Assembly: GCF_900104485.1 (NCBI RefSeq)
Contig: NZ_FMXQ01000007.1
Location: 267,737-331,736, forward strand
Reading direction: 5' to 3'
Length of the DNA: 64,000 bases
DNA from: Bauldia litoralis
GTDB taxonomy: Bacteria; Pseudomonadota; Alphaproteobacteria; Rhizobiales; Kaistiaceae
Below the pieces are notes generated by a model. The model saw nothing but the letters and a program-made list of their open reading frames with translations, had not been told where the DNA came from and did not search any database. Every line of letters starts with the position of its first letter. Within the stretch, counting starts at the first letter, position 1. Below are positions 45,366-52,082 of the stretch, piece after piece. Position numbers and translations under genes: made by a program.

Positions 45366-46505
45366 TCAGTTGTTCGCGGTCACGTCGACCGAGAGAACGT
45401 CCGGGAGCGTCTGGGGCGCCTGGTTGGCGATGCCCATGATTTCCTCGAACTTCTTCGGCTGGTCCGGGTTGACGGCGATGGTGATCGACTGCGGATCGTT
45501 GAGGAACGCCGCGCCGGCCTTGGCCAGCTTGTCCTGGAAGGGCGGGTTGCCGATGAAGTTGAGCATGAAGGGCAGGGCCCCGCCGAACTGCGCGACGACG
45601 GCGGCGCGATCGACGCCCATCATCTTGGCCTGCATGTCGAGGACCCGCTCGACAACGCCGGCATTGTCGAATCGGATGGTCAGGGCCTCAAGCGCGCCGT
45701 TCTTGCCGGCATCGCCCGGCTCGGCGCCCTGGGCCATGTCGCCAAGGGATATGCCGTTGAACTTGCCGGTGACGGCGAGCTTGCCGACATCGGCCGCGTC
45801 GAGGGTGAAGGTGCGCAGCGTCACCTCGTCGCCTTCGCTCTCATAGGCGCCGGCGATATCGAGATTGACCATGAAGCCGCTGGTGTAGCCGAGTTCGTCG
45901 AGGATCGCCTTCTGCTGGGGATCCTGGGCGAAGACGGCCGGCGGAATGTTGATCGACGCAACCTTCAGGTCGAAGTCGCGCGGGTTGCCTTCCGCGTCCA
46001 CGTCGAGGGCCACGCCGATCGAGGCAATATCGAGCGGTGCGGGCAGGTCGCCGCCAGCGATCGACAGGCCGCTGACCGTCACCTGGGTGAAGGGGAGGAT
46101 ATGGGCCTTCGCCTTGATCTCGGCCGGCGAGGGGACGGTCGCATCCTTGAGGGAGCCCATCTGCCAGGCGACGTTGGTGTCCTCGTCGACGACGGTGCCG
46201 TTGTCGAAGGTCATGGCGCTGGCGGTGAAGCCGCCGGCGTCGCGCGGCTGGGCGTTGGCGATGGTGATGGTCGGGATGGAGATGACACCACCCTTCGGGT
46301 TGGTCGCCGAGAAGCCGGTGATCGTCACGTCGTCGCCGATCGCGGTGGCGCCGTCATACTTGGCGGTCGACTTGTCGTTGGACTGCATGGCGGCGACCAG
46401 CGCATCGGCGATCGCGTTCGCGTCGGCGGCAAGGGCCTGGCCAGCGCCAAAGGCAAAACAGAGTGCGGCGCTGCCAAGAGCAATGGAATGCAGTTTCAGG
46501 GACAT
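45366..46505 (-). CDS. Uncharacterised secreted protein (paralogue of 43091-45283)
   Basis: A 379-residue protein with a Sec signal (LHSIALGSAALCFAFGAG, cleavage near ALA-ADANA). The start was set at the ATG at 46505 because AGGAG lies 6 nt before it; the ATG at 46511 directly abuts AGGAG and would be too close. Shared segments with the neighbouring 730-residue protein include LDIAGAYESEGDEVTLRTF / LDTAWQAAGEVLTVKDLRF and the Gln-Phe-x2-Ala-(I/L)-PF block near the C-terminus. No known domain is recognised. Both genes face the same way, separated by a strong hairpin. Confidence 0.82.
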   Translation of the reverse strand: MSLKLHSIALGSAALCFAFGAGQALAADANAIADALVAAMQSNDKSTAKYDGATAIGDDVTITGFSATNPKGGVISIPTITIANAQPRDAGGFTASAMTFDNGTVVDEDTNVAWQMGSLKDATVPSPAEIKAKAHILPFTQVTVSGLSIAGGDLPAPLDIASIGVALDVDAEGNPRDFDLKVASINIPPAVFAQDPQQKAILDELGYTSGFMVNLDIAGAYESEGDEVTLRTFTLDAADVGKLAVTGKFNGISLGDMAQGAEPGDAGKNGALEALTIRFDNAGVVERVLDMQAKMMGVDRAAVVAQFGGALPFMLNFIGNPPFQDKLAKAGAAFLNDPQSITIAVNPDQPKKFEEIMGIANQAPQTLPDVLSVDVTANN

Positions 46506-46796
46506 GGACATCTCCTAGGGGTGAAGGGCGAGGCGCCAGTCCGATTGCCATTAAGGCGCCGATCGGGCGGCATATTCGCCGGAGTTAATGGCAAGGGCAA
46601 GGCTGGAAAACGGCTTGAGGCTCCTAACTGTGTCCTACGTCACACAGGCAAACCGGGAGGAATTGAAGGCTACCAGAGGCGGTTGATTCACCGGCTGCCG
46701 CGCCGCCGGGGGACGGTGCCTTGCCGGCTAAATGTCTCGCGCCGGGTGTCGCGGGGGCGAACGCTGCGGCTCGCCGTTGCACGCCGATGCGCCGAA

Positions 46797-47246
46797 TCAA
46801 TCCGCGGCTCCCGCCCGCGGATCGATGGTTTCGTCGAGCGGCATTTCCTTGCCGTCATAGTCGATCAGCAAGGCCAAGTCGCAACTGGTGAACTCGGGCG
46901 CGGATTGGCAGATCGCCTTCAGGGCCGCCCGCGCGGCTTCCTCGCCCGGCATGCCGCAGACGACATGGGTCGAGTGGAATTCGGGCAGCCAGACCACCAT
47001 GAGGCCCGACCAGCCGGCCGGATAGCACCAGCGGGTGGGGAAGCACTCCTGGCCGCCGGACTCATCGCTGCATTTCTGGCGGGCGCATTCGAGGGCCGCG
47101 GCCGCATCGCCGCCGCGGCACCACCATGTCCCTTCCTCGGCCTGCGCGAAGCCGATTCCCTCGGGGCCGTCGGCGTGAACCGGCGAGGCGAGGCAGGCGG
47201 TGGCCGCAATGAGAATGGCAAGCCGCCTGATCGATGCGGCGTTCAA
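46797..47246 (-). CDS. Small secreted Cys-rich protein (DUF4189-like), TTG start
   Basis: A 149-residue protein with a signal peptide (NAASIRRLAILIAATACLAS, cleavage near VHA-DGPEG) and eight or so cysteines in the mature part (WWCRGG, ECARQKCSDES, ECFPTRWCYP, VVCGMPG, ICQSAPEFTSC). The spacing resembles DUF4189/BigA-type periplasmic proteins, but this is a loose match. No ATG precedes the signal peptide; the TTG at 47246 has GAGG 9 nt upstream. That site lies in a 63-bp exact tandem duplication, so a second TTG with the same ribosome site exists at 47309, in frame, which would give a protein with a duplicated leader. Confidence 0.7.
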   Translation of the reverse strand: MNAASIRRLAILIAATACLASPVHADGPEGIGFAQAEEGTWWCRGGDAAAALECARQKCSDESGGQECFPTRWCYPAGWSGLMVVWLPEFHSTHVVCGMPGEEAARAALKAICQSAPEFTSCDLALLIDYDGKEMPLDETIDPRAGAAD

Positions 47247-47335
47247 GGCCCGGGACCTCAGCGACCGTAGACTGAGAATGGCAAGCCGCCTGATCGATGC
47301 GGCGTTCAAGGCCCGGGACCTCAGCGACCGTAGAC
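47210..47335. repeat. Exact 63-bp tandem duplication across a gene junction
   Basis: 47210-47272 is repeated exactly at 47273-47335. The unit contains the last four codons (VYGR) and stop of the SH3-domain gene and the ribosome site, TTG start and first codons of the next gene. Because 63 is a multiple of three, the downstream frame is preserved. It looks like a recent slippage or unequal-recombination event. Confidence 0.95.
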
Positions 47336-47782
47336 GAAGAAGACGTCCGGACGGTCGAGGTAGCGGCCGTTGAAATAGAAGGCCCGGCCTGCGTACCAGT
47401 CGCGTTGCTCCGCGCTTTCCGAACGGATCGGCGCCGAGGCGAGGTAGGCGGTCTGCGGCGGAACGTAGACCGGCTTTAGCTTGGTGCCGTGGCGGGTGCG
47501 GACCGGCGAGACGTTCAGGGTCTGGGTCAGCGGGGCATAGCCGCCGATATACTTGCCATACGCCCAGCCGCGACGGCCCTCGTAATAGACCTCGCACCAA
47601 CCGGCACAGCGATAGACCTCGACGGTTTCCCCTGCGGGGACAACGGTCAGGCGGCCGTAGTTGGTGCCGGGGCCATTGCGGATGACCACATTGGCGGTCG
47701 TGTTGCTCGACCACGCCAGTGCGGCGTCGGTGCCGGCGACGAGCAGCAGCGCGGCGACGGCGAAAAGGGAACGCAAGACCAT
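47321..47782 (-). CDS. Secreted bacterial SH3-domain protein
   Basis: A 153-residue protein with a signal peptide (LRSLFAVAALLLVAGTDA, cleavage near ALA-WSSNT) and a type 3 SH3 domain at about residues 30-80: VVIRNGPGTNYGRLTVVPAG, VYRCAGWCEVYYEGRRGWAY. Such domains bind peptidoglycan or mediate envelope contacts. The C-terminal part (YAGRAFYFNGRYLDRPDVFF) is Tyr- and Arg-rich. The stop region is duplicated in the tandem repeat at 47210-47335. Confidence 0.85.
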   Translation of the reverse strand: MVLRSLFAVAALLLVAGTDAALAWSSNTTANVVIRNGPGTNYGRLTVVPAGETVEVYRCAGWCEVYYEGRRGWAYGKYIGGYAPLTQTLNVSPVRTRHGTKLKPVYVPPQTAYLASAPIRSESAEQRDWYAGRAFYFNGRYLDRPDVFFVYGR

Positions 47783-47925
47783 TTGCCCTTCCTCCAGTTC
47801 GGGAACTTTGGCCGGAGGCTAGTCCCAGGAAGTTGCCAAGCGGCGAACGTCCGGCCTTTTCAAGGCGTTGACTTGGTTCACGGTTAACCGGCGCTTACCG
47901 GAAACCCGTCGTTACGACGCGCCGA

Positions 47926-48123
47926 TCAGTAGTTGGCGGGCGGATCGCTGGCCGGGAAGGATTCGTCCGATTCCTCGTCCACCTCGTCCCAGTTCTTCGG
48001 CGGATCGCGCATCGATTCCGGGCCGGCAGGGCGCACCGGCCGGGTCGGCGGGGTGTCATCTTCCTTGTGGTCGTCCTTGCGGACGTCGTCGTTGCCGGGC
48101 TTTCCGTCGTCTTCGGTGGTCAT
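47926..48123 (-). CDS. Small acidic conserved protein with [11 protein letters not shown] motif
   Basis: A 65-residue, highly acidic, Pro-rich protein. The C-terminal sequence [20 protein letters not shown] matches a motif that recurs at the ends of small alphaproteobacterial proteins of unknown function. The ATG at 48123 gives a compact reading frame; the frame upstream is open but antisense to the rpsU leader. Probably intrinsically disordered and cytoplasmic. Confidence 0.65.
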   Translation of the reverse strand: MTTEDDGKPGNDDVRKDDHKEDDTPPTRPVRPAGPESMRDPPKNWDEVDEESDESFPASDPPANY

Positions 48124-48459
48124 GGTCGGTGGTCCTTCGCTAGACCGGAGACAACGCGACCGACGTCGATGCGTTCCGTCGTCCGGTCGGTGGCTTTTCT
48201 CGACATGGGATGGGAGCGGACGGGTCTCAAGCGGCGAAAGCCGCTGCCGAAGAGGGTTTTTCGCCACTTTTTCTTCCACCGGTACTGGCAAAATCGGTTT
48301 GACCCGGTTACATACTGCGCCAGAAAAATGGTGCCCGAAGCGGGGATGGTGGGACTTTGCCCTCTCCGCCGCGGTTTTTCGTATCCGCGGCACACGGGAC
48401 ATCACGAAGCCAAAACCGATACAGGCCGCCGTGTCGCGGCCGACCGAAAGGAACGTCTG

Positions 48460-48711
48460 TTGCAGATATTCGTCCGCGATAACAACGTCGACCAGGCGAT
48501 GAAGGTCCTCAAGAAGAAGATGCAGCGCGAGGGCGTTTTTCGCGAGCTGAAGCGGAAGCGATTCTACGAGAAGCCGTCCGAGAAGCGGGCGCGCGAGAAG
48601 GGCGAGGCGATTCGCCGGGCCCGCAAGCTGGTCCGCAAGCAGGCGCAGCGCGAGGGTCTCCTCCCGGCGCCGAAGAAGCGCGTCATGGGCGCCGGCCCCG
48701 GTCGCCGCTAG
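48460..48711 (+). CDS. rpsU: 30S ribosomal protein S21, TTG start
   Basis: The 83-residue protein reads [20 protein letters not shown] after the initiator, then [20 protein letters not shown], matching S21 including the alphaproteobacterial basic C-terminal extension. No ATG fits; the TTG at 48460 with AAGGA 7 nt upstream restores the conserved M-Q-I-F-V start. S21 promotes initiation by helping the 16S 3' end to base-pair with messages. A rare start codon may restrain its synthesis. Confidence 0.93.
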   Translation: MQIFVRDNNVDQAMKVLKKKMQREGVFRELKRKRFYEKPSEKRAREKGEAIRRARKLVRKQAQREGLLPAPKKRVMGAGPGRR

Positions 48712-48877
48712 GCCTTAATCGGCTTCTGCCAGTTTCGACATATCCGGGCGGCCTGCCGATGACGCGGGCCGCTGATTTTCGATTTTTCCGATGACCCCTG
48801 CGCCCGCCTGACGGGCTGCGCCCCGCGACGCTTTGGCGCTCTACCGGTCGACCCGGGCGAGTGATACCTCCCGCCTC

Positions 48878-49156
48878 GTGAGCGACATCTCCACCGACAA
48901 GTACCGCGACGAGTTCAGAGACCTCGGGGTTTCCCGGGTCCGCAACGAACTCGTCCTGCGGCGATGGCACAAGGACAAGCTGTCGGCGGCCCGCCTGTGG
49001 GTCGAGCGGCAGGATGTCGGCGACTGGGTCGCCAGCCACCGCGACAGCAAGCCGAAGCCGCCGCGCAGCCAGTCGAAGAAGAAGATCCTTGGCTATGTCA
49101 TCTTCGCCTTCGGCCTGATCCTGGCGGCGGAGCGACTGCTGACGATGCTTCGCTAG
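48878..49156 (+). CDS. Hypothetical protein with one C-terminal membrane helix
   Basis: About 92 residues, basic N-terminal part (DKYRDEFRDLGVSRVRNELV, RRWHKDKLSAARLWVERQD) and a hydrophobic C-terminal helix (ILGYVIFAFGLILAAERLL). The start is uncertain: GTG at 48878 fits the predicted domain, TTG at 48833 is possible, and neither has a strong ribosome site. The soluble part resembles small tail-anchored envelope proteins seen with stress genes. Function unknown. Confidence 0.6.
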   Translation: MSDISTDKYRDEFRDLGVSRVRNELVLRRWHKDKLSAARLWVERQDVGDWVASHRDSKPKPPRSQSKKKILGYVIFAFGLILAAERLLTMLR

Positions 49157-49228
49157 GAGCCGGGAACGGAACCGGGCTTGCGTCGTTGTCGTGCGGGCGG
49201 GCTATCCGCCTCTCAGGAGGCAAATCAC

Positions 49229-49486
49229 GTGGGAATTCTCTGGACCATCGTCATCGGCTTCGTCGCCGGTGTCATCGCCAAGTTCATCATGCCCGGCAAG
49301 AACGAGCCGAGCGGCTTCATCCTCACCACAATTCTCGGCATCGTCGGCGCCGTGCTGGCGACTTGGCTCGGCCAGGCAGTCGGCTGGTATAATGCCGACG
49401 AAGGCGCCGGATTCATCGGCGCGATCGTCGGCGCCATCATCGTGCTGGCGATCTGGGGCTTCATCGCCCGACGCCGGGCGACCTGA
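49229..49486 (+). CDS. GlsB/YeaQ/YmgE-family stress-response membrane protein
   Basis: An 85-residue protein of three hydrophobic helices: GILWTIVIGFVAGVIAKFIM, ILTTILGIVGAVLATWLG and GFIGAIVGAIIVLAIWGFIA. The loop PGKNEPSGF and the glycine-zipper pattern are typical of the YeaQ/transglycosylase-associated family. The GTG at 49229 has AGGAGG at 8-nt spacing. Members respond to envelope or acid stress; molecular function is unclear. Confidence 0.88.
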   Translation: MGILWTIVIGFVAGVIAKFIMPGKNEPSGFILTTILGIVGAVLATWLGQAVGWYNADEGAGFIGAIVGAIIVLAIWGFIARRRAT

Positions 49487-49515
49487 TGCAACCGACATCA
49501 GGGACGATGGCCGGG

Positions 49516-49764
49516 TCAGGCCTCGTCCCTGATGTTGTTGTAGATGCGCTTGACCGGGTCGTTGCCGACGCCACCGCGCCAGGCAAGGTAGGAGCCGGCG
49601 ATGAGCGCCAGTCCGCTGAGCACCGGGTTCGGTCGCGGGCGTGCCGCGGTTGCCGCCAGCCCGAGGCCGAGCGTGACGTAGATGGCGCGCTCGACAAACG
49701 ACAGGTCTCCGGCGTCTTCCACCGCAGGGTCAACCGCGCGCGGCGGCCGTTCAACAATGTTCAT
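49516..49764 (-). CDS. Small DUF2892-like membrane protein
   Basis: An 82-residue protein with the pattern LSFVERAIYVTLGLGLAATA, then NPVLSGLALIAGSYLAWRG: two membrane helices joined by a charged loop, like inner-membrane DUF2892 proteins. Two in-frame ATGs exist; 49764 has AAGG about 9 nt upstream, whereas 49770 lies too near. Convergent with the stress-response gene, with 29 bp between stops. Confidence 0.6.
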   Translation of the reverse strand: MNIVERPPRAVDPAVEDAGDLSFVERAIYVTLGLGLAATAARPRPNPVLSGLALIAGSYLAWRGGVGNDPVKRIYNNIRDEA

Positions 49765-49864
49765 GCCCATGCCCTTTCAGATATCTGACAGACGTCAACG
49801 CCGGGACACGGCCGCCGGTTCCCTCGGGGGCCGGTCAATGCTCCCGCCCTTACCGAGGTTTCCC

Positions 49865-50170
49865 ATGATCCTTGCCCGATCGACCCTTGCCGCTCTCGCC
49901 CTCATGGCGCTCGGCGCCACCGCCCTGGCGTCCTCCGACGACGCCTGGAAGGCGTTCCGCGCCGATGTCGAGACGCAGTGCCTCGCCGCGGCCGAGCCGA
50001 TGTTCGAGACGGCGACGGCCACCGTCGATCCCTTCGGGTCGGAGTCCTACGGCCTGGCGCTGGTGCGTGGAACGGCGCGTGGCGCCGACGCCGAGATCAT
50101 GGCGATCTGCGTCTACGACAAGCAGGCGAAGACGGTCGAGATCGGCGGCGAACTGCCGGCCGCGGAATAG
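49865..50170 (+). CDS. Small secreted protein of unknown function
   Basis: A 101-residue protein with a Sec signal (ARSTLAALALMALGATAL, cleavage near ALA-SSDDA). The mature part has two Cys in VETQCLAAAEP and IMAICVYDKQ, able to form one disulfide, and an EGGEL-like end. GAGG lies 6 nt upstream of the ATG. No family is recognised. The sequence between the two Cys, VDPFGSESYGLALVRGTARG, suggests a small beta-rich domain. Confidence 0.7.
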   Translation: MILARSTLAALALMALGATALASSDDAWKAFRADVETQCLAAAEPMFETATATVDPFGSESYGLALVRGTARGADAEIMAICVYDKQAKTVEIGGELPAAE

Positions 50171-50861
50171 CCCAAGCGCCATCGCTGCCGCGCGCCGAAT
50201 CCGGGCCGGAGGATTGGGCTTCTCCTCGTCGTTTCCCCCTCGCCGACGAGGGGATGGCGGGCGCCCTTTGACCGGACGCCGTGGCCGAAAAGTGGTGTGT
50301 CGAAACGCCCGATCGAGCGCCCGCCGCGATGGTTTTGGGCCTTCGGATCCACGCCGGGGGCACGCGGGGGAATCACCCCGCGGGAAGGCCGGCGACCCCG
50401 ACCTTCGTGAGCAGGCGGCGCCGTTGCCGGTCACTCGCCGTCCTTCGCGGCTCCGTCTTGGGTCCCCTCCATTGGCTTCGGGGACTTGCATCCGCCAATC
50501 ACCGCCCCGGGTCTGGCGGGACAGGATTCAGCGGAGGCACCACGCTCACGCACCCGTTGCCGCGCCCTTCGCGGGCGTGCGGCGCCGGCTTTCACCGGCG
50601 GGTGGATATCCGGACCTCCAGGCGGCCGCGTGCGAGGCGACCGCCAGGACACCGCACCCCGCTCCGCCAAACGAACGCCTCCGGACGACGCCCCTCGTGT
50701 GAGCGGGGATGGGACGGAGTATGCGGGCGGATGCGGCGGCGGGGATTGGTTTTTTGTTGTGCCCGGTGGGGGGGAAGGGGGGATGATGGCGGGTTTTGGG
50801 TTTCGGCGGGGATAATGTGGCGGAGTTGGAAAGGCGGGTGAGCGACATTCGCCCCCCGCGC
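50171..50861. other. Long non-coding stretch, GC-rich
   Basis: No credible gene: open frames occur on both strands but lack ribosome sites, signal motifs or recognisable domains and overlap one another. The region has many short GC inverted repeats, such as those around 50350-50390 and 50570-50600, and grades into the palindromic element at 50862. It reads like accumulated intergenic repeat debris. Confidence 0.5.
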
Positions 50862-51001
50862 CCGTCATCCTCGGGCTTGACCCGAGGATCGGGGTCCGTT
50901 TGCGCGACGACGGGTGTTGGTCGTTTCCTTTGCCGTCAGCGTTCCTGTTGGGGATGGCTCGGGGCCCCAGCCGATCCTCGGGTCAAGCCCGAGGATGACG
51001 G
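50862..51001. repeat. Palindromic REP/BIME-like element, copy 1 (perfect 31-bp inverted arms)
   Basis: 50862-50892 and 50971-51001 are exact reverse complements of 31 bp. Each arm itself contains the hairpin ATCCTCGGG-CTTGA-CCCGAGGAT. The interior has TTTGCGCGACGA and CCTTTGCCGTC blocks also found in copy 3. It ends 95 bp before the GIY-YIG start codon. Confidence 0.92.
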
Positions 51002-51096
51002 TGGAGGGGATGGCGAGGGCGACGGGGCGGCAATGAGGAAGACGAGCCAATGGGCGCAGGGCTTGACCGAGGCGTCGTGTCCGTCTTCGCTGGCGC

Positions 51097-51381
51097 ATGG
51101 CGTTCTTCGTCTACATCGTCACCAACCGGCCGAAGGGGACGCTCTACATCGGCGTCACGAACAATCTTGCCCGCCGGGTTGGTGAACATAAGAGCAGCCA
51201 TCACGAAGGCTTCACCAAACGATACAAGCTCGGGCTGCTGGTCTGGTTCGCCGCGCATGACCGTGTGGTCAACGCGATCGCACACGAGAAGCGGCTAAAG
51301 CGCTGGAACCGCGCCTGGAAGATCGATCTGATCGAGGCGTCCAATCCGGGCTGGGAGGATCTGACGCCACCGTTTCAATGA
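51097..51381 (+). CDS. Single-domain GIY-YIG nuclease-family protein
   Basis: A 94-residue protein comprising only the GIY-YIG fold: FFVYIVTNRPKGTLYIGVTN (the two Tyr signature), NLARRVGEHK (catalytic Arg) and AIAHEKRLKRWNRAWK (catalytic Glu). This UPF0213/YhbQ-like branch has no known fused DNA-binding domain. The gene sits between copies 1 and 2 of a palindromic element family, 95 bp after one and 56 bp before the next; no other genes lie in between. There is no strong ribosome site. It may have been dispersed along with, or act on, those elements, but that is inference. Confidence 0.9.
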   Translation: MAFFVYIVTNRPKGTLYIGVTNNLARRVGEHKSSHHEGFTKRYKLGLLVWFAAHDRVVNAIAHEKRLKRWNRAWKIDLIEASNPGWEDLTPPFQ

Positions 51382-51437
51382 GGGTGACGGGCATGGTCCG
51401 GAGAGGGACAGCGGCGCGCCGGCGTCCTCCCCACACG

Positions 51438-51581
51438 CCGTCATCCTCGGGCTTGACCCGAGGATCGTGTGCCAATTGCACAATGACGAGGGTGTTGGCG
51501 CCCTGCCATCCCGGACGCGCTTTATCTGGATGCGTCCCGGACGGCCCCGGCCGATCCTCGGGTCAAGCCCGAGGATGACGG
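51438..51581. repeat. Palindromic REP/BIME-like element, copy 2
   Basis: 30-bp arms at 51438-51467 and 51552-51581 are reverse complements, each with the ATCCTCGGG hairpin. Homology to copy 3 extends about 40 bp further 5' (shared GGGACAGCGGC and CCGGCGT), so the real unit is near 180 bp. Confidence 0.9.
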
Positions 51582-51719
51582 TGGAGGGGTCGGGGCGGTG
51601 TGATCGCACCGCCTGGTCGGGTTCAGAGCCACGTGGGCATGGCGCGTTCCGCGCCTTTGCCCACCCTACGTCTACGTACTGAAAAGGGACAGCGGCCGTC
51701 CGGCGTTCTCCGCCGAACG

Positions 51720-51861
51720 CCGTCATTCCCGGGCTTGACCCGAGGATCGTGTGCCGTTTGCGCGACGAAGGGCTGTTGGTCGTGGCCTTTGCCGTCGGCG
51801 TTCCTGCGGGAGATGGCCCGGACGGCCCCGACCGATCCTCGGGTCAAGCCCGAGGATGACG
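51720..51861. repeat. Palindromic REP/BIME-like element, copy 3
   Basis: Arms at 51720-51749 and 51832-51861. The left arm differs from copies 1 and 2 in two bases (ATTCCCGGG for ATCCTCGGG), giving an imperfect inner hairpin. Interior blocks match copy 1. The 220 bp from here to nrdJ contain nothing recognisable except the terminator at 52025. Confidence 0.88.
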
Positions 51862-52024
51862 TTGGAGAGGGGGGCATGGTCGAAGCGATATTCCTGCCGT
51901 TCGGCGAGGTGGCCTACAAAGCGGGGTGGACCTTGCCGCTATCAGATGGCGAGGATTGTTGCCGAATCGAAACTGCGGGGCAGAACGCGTTCCGCGTCTT
52001 TGTGCGCCCACCGGCTCGAAACAG

Positions 52025-52055
52025 AGAAGGCCCGGCAAATATTGCCGGGCCTTCT
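52025..52055 (-). terminator. Terminator of nrdJ (bidirectional stem)
   Basis: AGAAGGCCCGGCAA (52025-52038), loop ATA and its exact complement (52042-52055) form a 14-bp stem, 28 bp past the nrdJ stop on the minus strand and flanked by T/C-rich sequence on both sides. Confidence 0.85.
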
Positions 52056-52082
52056 TCATTCACCACATCGACGCGAAAGTGA

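Noticed and set aside
47247..47714. Upstream part of a 305-codon frame running into the Cys-rich secreted protein.
   Set aside because: It is a shadow of the SH3-domain gene; a signal peptide starting at the TTG at 47246 explains the real protein.
50171..50861. Several overlapping frames of 90-190 codons.
   Set aside because: They lack ribosome sites, overlap on several strands and show no domain; I treat the region as non-coding.
50862..51861. CRISPR array.
   Set aside because: The repeats are three inverted-arm elements with unrelated spacing of 430 and 140 bp, not regularly spaced short direct repeats, and no cas genes occur in the window.
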